DNA from: Pieris napi
Lineage: Eukaryota > Arthropoda > Insecta > Lepidoptera > Pieridae
Reading direction: 5' to 3'
Assembly (NCBI RefSeq): GCF_905475465.1
Contig: NC_062240.1
Span: 2,867,001-2,931,000 of the forward strand
Length of the DNA: 64,000 bases
Numbering within the stretch: the first letter of the stretch is position 1; every line of letters starts with the position of its first letter. A program made the position numbers and the translations under genes. Shown one piece after another: positions 26,001 to 34,653 of the stretch. The notes below the pieces were generated by a model. It ran no database searches, had not been told where the DNA came from, and worked only from the letters and a program-made list of their open reading frames with translations.

Positions 26001-29000
26001 TCTACTAAACGGCGTTCTAAATATTTCCCTCAAAATTACATTTCCTGTGAATTTGAACCGATTCGGACCGATAGATTTTGAGAAATTTAGAAGAATCTTA
26101 AAAAAATAAGAAATATTTTTTTTTAAAGTGGTTTCTTTATCGATCAACTTCAAAAACTAATCCGCCTTTGAGCTTGAAAAACCACGTCGATCGCCACCAA
26201 GCTGGTCAAAAGCGGTTGATTCGTTCGAGAGATATCGTGAACGAAAGAAACCCGAAAAAGTGTTTTTACGGGATTACTCCGAAATTTGTGGTTCGATCAA
26301 TTAAAATTGCAAAATTACTTATGAGGATGATAAAATTGCGTCGAATGCCGCCAACCGCGTGAAAATTGCTTGATCCATTCAAAAGTTATTGCCGTTTGAA
26401 AATTCCAAAAATAGTGTTCTATGAAACTTCTATCAGAGTTTCGAGCTGGGAGAGCTCAAATGCATAGAAATGTTATTTCTTTGAACTCAGCGAGCTCAAA
26501 ATATCAATTTTAAGCGCCCAGGAATGGAATTAGCGGGAATTTGCAGGGATGGCCCTTTAGGTGAACCGTTTTTCTAGTCAGAAACCGTCAGATCAGGCGA
26601 ATCCCTCTAGATAATCGTCAGATTATGAGACAGTACGTTTAGAACATAAAGATGAACCACATATATCTTAATCTGACGCGCTTGAGTATTTCAAAATTGC
26701 GATTTTTTTTTGCAAAGTATGAAAATGGCCGTGGGTTTGCGTCCCATCGAAATTGTCAGATTAGTGAATGAGAGCTTTTTTTTGGTGCACTTAACACTCC
26801 CTTAGAAAATCTGACGCGCTCGATAATTTTTATTTTTTTTTCATTTTCAACCCTTAAATACAACCACCCGCATCATGCAAACGATCAGATTAACATACGT
26901 ACATTATAAAAAATACGTAGGGCATTGATGCTATCAATATCTGACGCGCTCGAGGATGTCCATGCAACAGTTTTTTTTTACATATTTAACAATCTATAGC
27001 CGCTTCCCCCACCGATGAAAAGGTATATATCATATAACATTTTTTTCTTCTTATTATCTAAGCTTTGCATCCCAATAGGTCTCTACGACGCTCGAGTAAA
27101 TCCCCATTTAGCATCGTGGGCTCCCCTACCATATAGGTAACCAAGTATACTTATGACGGTCAACAGGTAAGATGTTAAATTGATTCTAAATTTACATTTA
27201 CTGTTAAAAAAGTGAAGAATTAAGTCTTTGTGTCAAACACACAAGCGTAGTATTCAGCGTATGTGCGTTCCAAACTGCAACATGGATTTCATATATTTAT
27301 ATATTTTCATATAGTGATCCGTCCCTCGTCTTTGAGCGAATAACTGAATGTGCCACCGATGCAGCTACTTAAGTATATACTTAGACGGGGCTTGTAGATA
27401 TGATTTCAGATATACGAACACTATAGGGTTTATAGTAAAGTTTATAACGTTTGATAGAATCATAGAGCAATTACGACGCTACGAATTAAAGCGTAGTTGA
27501 TAAACACTACAGTTTTTATAAACTTGGCAATCTAATATTATATGGTAGGGTAGGGCGGGGCAAGTTGAGCGACTTTTCATGTAAGCGACTTTTTGATTGC
27601 CCAACTTGCCCCTATGCTTAACTAGCCCCGCTCTACTCTACCCAGTACCCATAACCGACGAGCATGCATGGTGAATGTGATGGAAGTGGATGAAGCGAGA
27701 GAGGTATGTCACGAGCGTAGCAAGTGGAGATCCGTGGTCTCTGACTACCCCTTCGGGAAAAAGACGACAATATTATACGGTCGTGTATTAAATTAAACAT
27801 AAGCTAGCTTATATTCTTGTATAGTCTTCGGTGTGACTGGTCAGTATCCCACAGAGCCCCAGAAGCACCACCCACGGATAGAGGTGCCCCCTCGCGAGCC
27901 GCCCCCCGCACCCCTCCGAGCCCGCTGTACCACTGCGCCCTCGGCCCCCGCGCCCCACGTCACCTGGTTTATAAACGGCAAAAAGGTAATCTCATATTCC
28001 ATTCACAGTTATGCTCTCGCTGCTCGCCTTTAATAAACAATTACCCTCTTGTTACAGTTTCATTTAAACGTGGACGGAAACAGTTTTGATTGCTCCCTTT
28101 TTATAATTAGTTGTTCAGTGAATGAACGATTATTTTGAACCAACATTCACTATTATTATCTAAACTATAAGGTGTTATGAACCAACTGGGTACCGTTGAG
28201 ATTCCTATCCCTCAACGACTGTTTGATAAATGTACAATACAGAAGCAATACGTCAAAAAATTACCCTATTATTCATATAAAACGCACTCGTGAAGTTCTC
28301 AGTCCCTTTCTAAAAATAGGCTAGTTGTTAGATATTGATGAAAAAATGTGTATGAACGTAACGTGCTCATTTTTACAGCACTATAGTACTCGCGTAAAAG
28401 GACGACATACATATAATCGCTTTTATAATATAATGTACAGTAGAACCTCGATAAGATAAAGTCCAAGGGAAACACAAAATATTTTATGTTATAGAGGTTT
28501 TAAGTTATCAAGGTTCTATGTTAGGTAAAGGTTAATATAGAGGTACCCTTGCTCCCATTTTTACTTGAATGCATCAGAAGGATGGAAAATTAAATACGTA
28601 ATCATATTTATTCACATTACATAAAAATAAAACAACAACTAAAGGTTTAGTCTACTTAAAAAAATCTGTGATTTTCTTTTGTTTTAAAAAATTCACTGTT
28701 TCTAAATCGATTTGATTTTCAATGACAAATAGAGAGGAGAATACATTACAACATTAACTTATTATACAAGTAAGTCGTTGTCACAAAGCTAACCGCCGCA
28801 AAGCTTTGAAGAATTTAGATAAAGCAAACAATAGGTAATGTATTGTTTACGTTAACAATACATTAGTAAACACGTGCAAGCAATAAATACCGAAACCATT
28901 TGTTTTGACACTCTTTCAAAATGACTCATTCACAAACAATTTTATGTTATAGAGGTTGTGGAAACATTTCTTTTAGTTACTGAGGGCCTATACAGAGATT

Positions 29001-32000
29001 ATTTATTTAAATTATAGAGGTTGCGTATTTTAAGTTATAGAGGTTTTGGGCTCTGATGGGAAGGGAACATAGTATTTTTTGAAGTAACAGAGGTTTTTAT
29101 GTTACCGAGGTTTACGTTATCGAGGTTCTACTGTATTTCCAATTTTGCTGAGCAGTGTTGGCCTAGTGGCTTCAGCGTGCGACTCTCATACCTGAGGTCG
29201 TAGGTTCGATCTCCGGCTATGCACCAATGGACTTTCTTTCTATGTTATTTAACATTCGCTCGAACGGTGAAGGAAAGCATTGTGAGGAAACCAACATGTG
29301 AGACCCAAAAAGTCGACGGCGTGTGTCAGGCACTGGAGGCTGATCACCTTCTTGTCTGAGATTTAAAAATTATCATGAAACAGATTTAGAAATCTGAGGC
29401 CAAGACCTAAAGAGGTCGTAGCGCCACAGACTTTTTCTAATTTGAAAGTCTTTTCAACGTTTTCAGATGGATGAGCTGCTAGCTAACTCACAAAAGTACA
29501 GAGTGTCGGTGAGCGAGCGGTCTTGGGGTGGCCGAAGAGGTCCCCTAACGCAGACCAGCCCATCACCACTTTTAACCCTTACACACATCACGCATCTTGC
29601 CACGCGACCGCCCGGTTGTACACAGAAAGAGAGAGAGGTATTTAAAAATAGAATAGAATTATAAAAACTTCTTTTAGGAAATAGGGATTTTATGTTAGTT
29701 GCATTATCGACGTTTTAGTTTGAAATGTGCGTACTTGCTCGGACGTTAAATGTATTGGATTTTGACATAAAGGAAACATAGTTCGCTAAGTCTCGGTATT
29801 CAATCTCACCCTAACTGATATCTTATCTATACTGATATGATAAACTGAACAGTTTGTTTGCTTTGAATACGTTAATCTCGGTAACTTTGATTTATTTTAA
29901 GAAGAATTAAGATTCATTTTGTGTTCGACAGTACAATGATACAATAAAACATCTATTGACCATTACGAGTAGAGCATCAATTACACAAATAATATTCAAT
30001 AATAAACAGAGATTTTTGATATAAGAAAAACTTCTATCGTATCGTGAAGTCGTTATATTATATACTAGCTGTACCCAGCTAGCTGTAACAAAACAAAGAA
30101 TACATTTATAAGTTTAATTTTGCAATACCTGTTGAAAAAAAAAGAAAAAACAAAACAAAAAAAATTGATAAAACAATCCTTGATACGGATTATATATCAG
30201 TTCGATTAGTTTTTGAAGTGTACACCAACCAACATAACATTTACATATACTATATTATAGATTATATCTAGAAACATAATCATAAGCTAGCCAACGCTAT
30301 TTTGGTAGGAACGTTTAAGTATGCAATCTAGTAAAAAAGTTCAACGACCGCAGCACTTACCAAAAGTCCAATATTAGGAAACTCAAAGTATACAAAGAAT
30401 GGTAACAAAATTTATATAACTACAAACCTGTAACTTTTATTCAGCAACGCGCTATACGAAAGAAGTTGTTTTCTCAAGAAATGACATTAACATAATGAAA
30501 TATTATTTCATCTCGTTGTTATAAAGTTTTATATAAAGAAAATTGTATGCACGTTATGTCCTAGAAGTGCGCCTGGAATGTTTAAGTGTACAAAGTCCGT
30601 GAACTGAAAATTTACATTTGTATAAACACTGAAACTGCAAAGAATCTTTCTTTGCGAGAATACTTATATACGAAGTTACACTTGGCCATAGGATTTTAAA
30701 TACAATTTCAAATTATATTAGTGACTGAAACCTTTGCAAATTATTATTGAAGTGAAACTTCTTTATCGGGGTTGGAAAACAATTTTTTTAACTCCGTTAA
30801 GTATTGGCATTAAAAATTCTAATTAAATTTTAATGAAATACGCCAAACAGTATTATTATTTGACAGATAATTGACATATTTAATTAATACTTATATACCG
30901 TTTTTTTACACGTGACTGACATATAAAAATTAATTATTTTAATTATGAATCGTTTAGTTATAAATCCTTTCTTTGCAAAGAAAGTGGTATATTCACATTG
31001 ATTAATTATAAAAAAACACATAATCAGCCATTTAAAAATAGACATGCAAATTTTATTATAATAAGAACAGGTAATTTATTTATAATTGTTGTCAGAACAT
31101 GTGGTCTTAACACTCTCCCATACTAAAGGCACCTTGTCTTTAAAAATTTAATCGCCTTCCCCTTACACGGCATCTATAACTTCTGGGAATAGTTTGATAG
31201 GCGTAACAAATTTTTAAACACATCGTGGTGAAACATGCAAGCATCCACAGCCGTGTTGGTATATACAGGCAACTTTCTTTAAATGTTTTGAATAATTTTG
31301 TATATTTTTACAATCATAACTACTTTTAGGATATAAATTATTGATTGTTAACGGGTTATTTTGCTCTTTAATGCTTATAAAGTTCTTTTTTAGTAAGACT
31401 TGACGATGTTTTTCGTATTGTAAAATAGCCTAATGTGTCGGCTGAATCGCTAACGACTTCAAGTTAAAGATAAGGAACATCATTCAAAAGTTCTCCTTCT
31501 CAAAATAGCTTTCTATTAGCGTTAATTTTACGATGGCTATTAAACATTATACAAGTTTTCCCATTAAGGTTCAGGAAATTACTTGTATGCAAATGAAGCC
31601 CGACGTTACTGACATTCAGTATGCGTCACGGACGTTTGACGATGCCATACATCTTCCACTCGTGGGCCCGGAAGCGCTCAATGCAGTTAGCACATTAGTT
31701 TACACATATCGATTTTATACCTATAGGTTTTTAAGAGGAAATAAATGCATAGAGTGTAAATTTATTGAGCAGTGTTGGTCTAGCTTCAGCGTGCGACACC
31801 TGAGGTCGTAGGTTCGATCCCCGGCTGTGCACCAATGAACTTTCTTTCTATGTGCGGATTTAACATTATATTTGCTCGAACGGTGAAGGAAACCGACATG
31901 TCTTAGACCCAAAAAGTCGACGGCGTGTGTCAGGCACTGGAGGCTGATCACCTTCTTGCCTATTAGATTTAAAAATGATCATGAATCAGATTCAGACATC

Positions 32001-34162
32001 TGAGGCCAAGACCTAGAGGTTGTAGCGCCACTGATTCATTTTTTTATAAATTTATTAAAAAAAGGTAAAGTGTCATTCATGGTGGGCAGGAGCTGTGATG
32101 GACTTCAAACGAATAGGGGTTCGAAGTTGGACGCAAGATGCACAAAATAAACTGCGATGGCTATACAAGGATATACAAGGGGCTGTATAGTCATTTATGA
32201 TGATGATGACGATGAAGCTGTAGTTCACATAAAATCTTAAGCGTAAATTATTTAATTTAAGTATTAGTTCACAAAATAATACAAGATTCTGCCATGGTTA
32301 TCTAGACTAAAATACAGTGGCGCTACACTCTCTAAGACTTGTCCTTAGATTTCTGTATTTTTTTCGTTTTTTCACTTTCTTATTAGGTAATCGGCATTTC
32401 GTGACTCATGGCGTATTTTGGTCTAATAGGCAATGCCCCTTTTTCTCACAATGTTTTTTCTTACCCATACTAGCGAGTTTAACGACGCACATGAAAAAAA
32501 AATAAAAAAAACATCGTATACATATTTAATACATAATATACAAATACCGAGATCTTGTTAAAACATATTTCATAAACGGAAGAGTATTTTACTTTAATTT
32601 AATTATTTCAGTAGCGTATACACATTGCTTTTTTTTAAAGACAATTCACACCAATTGACCTAGTCCCATGCTAAGCTCGTGAAGCTTGTGTTATGGGTAC
32701 TAGGCAACGGGTATACATACATATTATAGATAGATATATAAATACATATTTAAACACCCAAGACCTAAGCACAACACCAAATGTTAATCACATCGATGGT
32801 CGTCTCAGCCGGGGATCGAACCCGGGTACCCATGGATTCGCAGTCAGGGGTACTAACCACTAGACCAATGAGTCGTTCTTATTTACAGACAGGAGGGACT
32901 ACTCGGGAAGATGCCAATGCAGTTCAAGGAGTGAGCAGACATAAATGGCGACGGCGGGAATTATTCGTGACAGTGTCGGAGGTGACAGTGGGAGTCAGTG
33001 GACGTCTGCAGCTCACCTGTGTCAGTACCATTCCCGAGTTTAGGAGCATTCACGATAAGTTCGCTGATATCCGGAATGAAACTGTAATAGGTATATATAA
33101 TTATTACTTTGTTTGCGTAGATTTATATGTATTAAAGCCAACTGTATAAACATTCTTGTGTATAACTTTTACTGAATATCTTATAATTAGGTGTTTAATA
33201 ACAGTAAGTAATAAAATTCGAGGAACACATGAACAAAATGTCGGAATCTATTAGAGACTATAAGACGTGTTTTTATATGTTAAGTTACTGATAACATTTT
33301 GCTATATCATAATCTATCTTAATATATATAAATCTCGTGTCACAATGTTTGTCCTCAATGGACTCCTAAACTACCGAACCGATATCAATTAAATTTGCAC
33401 ACCGTGTGTAGTTTGATCCAACTTAAAAGATAGGATAGCTTACATCTCAATTTATACCCGCAATGTAATTTTATTGCAATTTTTTTTTTTATTATTTGAC
33501 ACAATTCTAACATATGTCGCTGTGTTGAAAGTACTAACGTTTCACATAAGCTACAATTTAATGGCATAACCACCAAAAAAACATGGTGAACCCCATGGCT
33601 GTTGTTTTCCTGCCGTTTCCTTTGAAAAAATTCTTTTGAGTGTCTTTGTTTACTACTCTGTAATATAACAAAAACCTTAGCCACAGCAACGCTTGGCCGA
33701 GTCTGCTAGTCTATATATATGAAAATGTTATGTTGGTTTGTGTACGCTTCAAAAACATAAAGAGTTCTGCACCGATCGAGCTGAAATTTTAGTATGATAT
33801 ATAATCCGCATCAAGGATTGTTTTTATTAGTTACATATCCGTATATGCGAAAAAACAGTTTTTTTAACGATCAGCTGTGTACCAGTGACCGCACCATCTG
33901 CCGGAAACGAGGAAAACACTCGCACCACAGCGAAGCTTGGCAGTACAGCTAGTTTTCTATGATTTTAGTGATCTTAGAAAAAAGCAACTTCTATGTAGCT
34001 AACAATATATTTTATTCAATTCCAGTGGAAGTAGTAAAACCTTCAAATCAACCGGAGCCAGCTTCGAATCTGACGACGGGACATAGCACTTCCGATGCTT
34101 CCGCGCTCCTCACACCTCTTATTACGCATATTATACTTTTACATCTCCTTTATATTATTTGA
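14008..34162 (+). CDS. Beaten-path (Beat)-like immunoglobulin-domain protein, first exon not found
   Basis: There are six exons with consistent phases: 14008-14216, 23255-23390, 27825-27985, 29467-29637, 32889-33090 and 34026-34162 (stop TGA). All are bounded by AG and GT, and about 338 codons are visible. Exons 1-2 form the first Ig domain: GGSVRLRC supplies the B-strand Cys and SGRYSCEVS the F-strand Cys. Exons 3-5 form the second: LRARCTTAPSAP, HVTWFINGKK, then GRLQLTCVSTIP. The last exon ends in a hydrophobic stretch (LLTPLITHIILLHLLYII) after a Ser/Thr-rich spacer, which fits a GPI-anchor signal. The order of motifs matches the insect Beat family, neuronal surface or secreted proteins that bind Side-family receptors. 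The exon carrying the signal peptide should end with one base of a codon and lies upstream, perhaps outside the window. Oddities: the first-domain Trp is replaced by Phe (KVVFLRQG), and exon 4 has no clear family match. Which Beat subtype this is cannot be told. Confidence 0.85.
14295..14802 (+). mobile_element. Non-autonomous Helitron in Beat intron
   Basis: It starts with TCTATATATATAAAAG and ends with gcggaacgaagttcgctggg and tccgCTAG followed by T. The gcgga/tccgc arms form the short hairpin expected just before a Helitron CTAG end. No replicase/helicase coding is seen. Confidence 0.75.
14875..15130 (+). repeat. tRNA-derived SINE (family A)
   Basis: Pol III promoter boxes are visible: box A in 'ttggcctagtggcttcag' and box B in 'ggttcgatcccgg'. 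A 'ctgaggcccagacctaaaaa' tail follows. Confidence 0.85.
15682..16262 (+). mobile_element. PIF/Harbinger deletion derivative with N-terminal transposase remnant
   Basis: The ends are inverted repeats of about 48 bp (aggtcgattcacacatatca... at the left and its complement at the right) flanked by TTA target duplications (15679-15681 and 16263-16265). The TTA duplication and the coding remnant both point to PIF/Harbinger. From the ATG at 15854 a short frame includes KWVHEAWKLRESEGEFVTLY and KDERKYFEY, which resembles the start of Harbinger transposases. It is cut off near 16035, before the nuclease domain, so the element cannot move on its own. Confidence 0.85.
16270..17775. other. Intron sequence with no recognised feature except a G14 run
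   Basis: AT-rich. A run of 14 G lies at 17284-17297. No coding segment with splice sites is visible. Confidence 0.5.
17776..18011 (-). mobile_element. Non-autonomous Helitron (gtttgtgtacgcttc family)
   Basis: Minus-strand 5' end TCTATATATATATATAAAA, internal 'ggtttgtgtacgcttcaaaa' and 'ctgcaccgatcgag', and 3' end 'gcgtggcagggaacagCTAG'. It belongs to the same family as 30064-30261 and 33710-33952. Confidence 0.8.
18071..18313. repeat. Perfect 107-bp inverted repeat with 29-nt loop (foldback element or hairpin)
   Basis: The left arm 18071-18177 starts gccctgcgattctgtaactc. The right arm 18207-18313 ends gagttacagaatcgcagggc. By eye the arms are exact complements along all 107 positions. The loop is 18178-18206. 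No target duplication is obvious. A transcript of this Beat intron would fold into a long duplex. Confidence 0.95.
18835..18960. repeat. Fragment of an interspersed repeat shared with 61680-61860
   Basis: Both contain 'actttttaaatttgttttaattttc' (the shared stretch is longer than shown by the first 20 bases) preceded by a GC-rich segment. The class is not identified. Confidence 0.45.
19130..19235 (+). repeat. Family B LINE 3' end, truncated
   Basis: 'cacctcaacgtccgccgttc' then 'aactgagcg...gaagtattccgaacc', matching 8280-8380, with the remainder missing. Confidence 0.6.
19885..20190 (+). mobile_element. LINE 3' terminal remnant with (TAT)n tail
   Basis: A degenerate frame with LPTRVFKNRL-like RT C-terminal sequence near 19885 is followed by stop-broken coding and a 3' 'cttgcaataaattattatt' tail. 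It is a 5'-truncated, decayed copy. Confidence 0.5.
20477..20700 (-). mobile_element. Non-autonomous Helitron
   Basis: Minus-strand 5' end TCTTAATATATATATTTC and 3' end 'tgtgggctccaCTAG'. It shares the TCTTAATATATATA head with 21334-22117 and 33317-33709. Confidence 0.7.
20755..21045 (+). repeat. tRNA-derived SINE (family A)
   Basis: 'gtgttagcttagtggcttca' (box A), 'gtagcttcgatggtgg' (degenerate box B), and a 'tctgaggcctagacttaaaa' tail. Confidence 0.8.
21334..22117 (-). mobile_element. Non-autonomous Helitron carrying an inserted inverted-repeat element
   Basis: The minus-strand head TCTTAATATATATAAATTAC is at 22117. The CTAG end lies at 21335-21338, after gccacagcaacgcttggccg. Relatives at 33317-33709 and 53717-54067 lack about 400 bp found here (about 21462-21870). 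Confidence 0.8.
21462..21873. mobile_element. MITE-like insertion inside the Helitron
   Basis: The left side has acgttacgcaattt and the right side the inverted aaattgcgttacgt. The right end continues to gaacgctccc, which the left lacks, so the left terminus looks shortened. The Helitron copies at 33317 and 53717 show the uninterrupted site (ccattaaattgtagcttatg). Confidence 0.65.
22205..22460 (+). repeat. Family B LINE 3' end
   Basis: 'gatgtatttccgaaccaatt', 'tgacttagggtccttcaaga', '...gcctcctacccgtttgcc'. A diverged copy. Confidence 0.7.
22461..23254. other. Intron; GC-richer patch at 22750-22900, no gene
   Basis: The patch 'gggagggcgtaacaggtcga...cccgggtcagactgaag' may be another interspersed repeat. 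No coding support. Confidence 0.35.
24217..24429 (+). mobile_element. Short non-autonomous Helitron
   Basis: Head TCTAATATATAAAATTCTCG, tail 'aacgtttgctgggtcagCTAG' followed by T. The gct/agc arms could form the terminal hairpin. Confidence 0.7.
24556..25095. mobile_element. MITE with 18-bp inverted ends and iterated end motif
   Basis: The left end gaagtgaaacttctttat (24556) is inverted at 25078-25095 (ataaagaagtttcacttc). The left motif is repeated inside at 24646 and, with one change, at 24713. Each copy precedes a 'gttacgcgccat'-type unit. A partial copy starts at 30748. Confidence 0.75.
25485..25527 (-). repeat. LINE 3' end, left part (interrupted)
   Basis: 'aaagtcaaattcaaactcaa' and 'aataactttattcatat' continue at 27132 ('tataggtaaccaagtatact'). 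The same join is intact at 54457-54500, which shows this repeat was the target of the 1.6-kb element. Confidence 0.6.
25528..27131. mobile_element. 1.6-kb DNA element with perfect 15-bp TIR, TAT target duplication and many TCTGAC/GTCAGA motifs
   Basis: Ends are tggtaggggagccca and its exact complement, flanked by TAT on both sides (25525-25527 and 27132-27134). Beyond the perfect 15 bp, the inner ends still resemble each other (ggggatttact near both). The interior has about a dozen occurrences of the core TCTGA/TCAGA, several extended to atctgacgcgctcga (near 25706, 26672, 26810 and 26938). No transposase ORF is present; the short frame at 26168-26362 has no recognisable domain. The 3-bp duplication and repeated internal motif recall EnSpm/CACTA organisation, but the TIR does not begin CACTA, so the superfamily is left open. 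Confidence 0.8.
27132..27190 (-). repeat. LINE 3' end, right part (interrupted)
   Basis: 'aggtaaccaagtatacttat' then 'gacggtcaacaggta', the continuation of the fragment at 25485-25527. Confidence 0.55.
27540..27650. repeat. Imperfect GC-rich palindrome
   Basis: 'gggtagggcggggcaagttg' is partly inverted as 'caacttgcccc...ccccgctctactctaccc'. Possibly a small MITE; no clear target duplication. Confidence 0.45.
27655..27790 (+). mobile_element. LINE reverse-transcriptase C-terminal fragment
   Basis: It encodes VMEVDEAREVCHERSKW and then VVSDYPFGKK, a recurrent C-terminus of lepidopteran RTE-type LINEs. A sister fragment lies at 59010-59120. It ends about 35 bp before the acceptor of Beat exon 27825. 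Confidence 0.65.
28438..29133. mobile_element. Pogo/Tigger-like non-autonomous element
   Basis: TIR cagtagaacctcgataa and its complement, flanked by TA on both sides (28436-28437, 29134-29135), as in the Tc1/mariner/pogo group. Inside, 'tatagaggtt' or close variants recur at least four times toward both ends. No transposase frame remains. Confidence 0.85.
29152..29432 (+). repeat. tRNA-derived SINE (family A)
   Basis: Box A 'ttggcctagtggcttcag', box B 'ggttcgatctccgg', tail 'ctgaggccaagacctaaaga'. It begins about 20 bp after the pogo-like element. Confidence 0.85.
29638..30063. other. Intron with no recognised feature
   Basis: AT-rich; no repeat ends or coding signal seen. Confidence 0.5.
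30064..30261 (-). mobile_element. Non-autonomous Helitron (gtttgtgtacgcttc family), diverged
   Basis: Minus-strand 5' TCTATAATATAG, internal 'gttggttggtgtacacttca', 3' end 'ctgggtacagCTAG'. Confidence 0.65.
30748..30800 (+). repeat. Partial copy of the MITE at 24556
   Basis: 'gaagtgaaacttctttatcg' followed by 'gggttggaaaacaat', as at 24556-24590; the remainder is missing. Confidence 0.6.
30801..31760. other. Intron with no recognised feature
   Basis: A frame at 31533-31811 has no domain and runs into a SINE. No splice-bounded exon seen. Confidence 0.45.
31765..32040 (+). repeat. tRNA-derived SINE (family A)
   Basis: 'gtgttggtctagcttcagcg' (box A shortened), box B 'ggttcgatccccgg', end 'tctgaggccaagacctagag' then 'gtagcgccactg'. 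Confidence 0.8.
32312..32500 (-). repeat. tRNA-derived SINE (family A), degenerate
   Basis: Starts 'cagtggcgctaca' (complement of the family end) then 'agatttctgtattt' and a long T-run; the head is barely recognisable. Confidence 0.5.
32638..32873 (-). repeat. Second tRNA-derived SINE type (family D) abutting a Beat exon
   Basis: The minus strand has a tRNA-like head with box A 'tggtctagtggttagtac' and box B 'gggttcgatccccggc'. It ends in a 'gggactaggtcaattggtgt' tail. Its head lies about 15 bp from the acceptor of the exon at 32889. Confidence 0.8.
33317..33709 (+). mobile_element. Non-autonomous Helitron, upstream member of a tandem pair
   Basis: Head TCTTAATATATATAAATCTCG, tail 'gcaacgcttggccgagtctg' then CTAG. 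The gca/tgc arms suggest a terminal hairpin. Same family as 21334-22117 and 53717-54067. Confidence 0.85.
33710..33952 (+). mobile_element. Non-autonomous Helitron, downstream member of a tandem pair
   Basis: Head TCTATATATATGAAAATG begins on the very next base after the CTAG of the previous Helitron. Tail 'gcgaagcttggcagtacagCTAG' followed by T. It belongs to the family at 17776 and 30064 (minus strand). Confidence 0.85.
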
Positions 34163-34647
34163 CTGTCCTTTTGCAATAAGTAATCTGGCTGTGATATACA
34201 TTCGAGATTAATCGCTCGGGCTTACAAAGAACGCGAGCTTCGAGGCTTCACCTAAACATCGATTAGATTCAAGTACAACCTGCTGAGGGCAATGTTTCGT
34301 ATGTAATGTATAATTTCTTTAAAAAATACAGTTTACTTTACGATTATTTATAGGTATAATTGCTCTGACAAATTTATTGGTCGACTGGTGGTGACTAATA
34401 ATCTATATTGTGTATTTTAGTTACTACTGGACACATTCCAATATTTTACATGCTAATGTATTCTTATGATCATTAGTAGTAAAAAATAGTAAATATTATT
34501 CTGGGAAGGGAGAAAGAAACGAATTCCAACTTAAACGTGGTTTAAGGAGAAGAACCTTATATTGGAATCTCACTTTCTTCTAAATGATAATTTCCTATAC
34601 AGTGCTTAATACACATACGAAAAAAATAAGAACGAAACCTTGATTAA

Positions 34648-34653
34648 AATAAA
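34648..34653 (+). terminator. Candidate polyadenylation signal of the Beat gene
   Basis: AATAAA about 490 bp after the stop codon. Other AT-rich candidates exist. Confidence 0.35.

Noticed and set aside
26168..26362. 64-codon frame inside the 1.6-kb element
   Set aside because: Short, basic, no transposase motif; not supported as coding.
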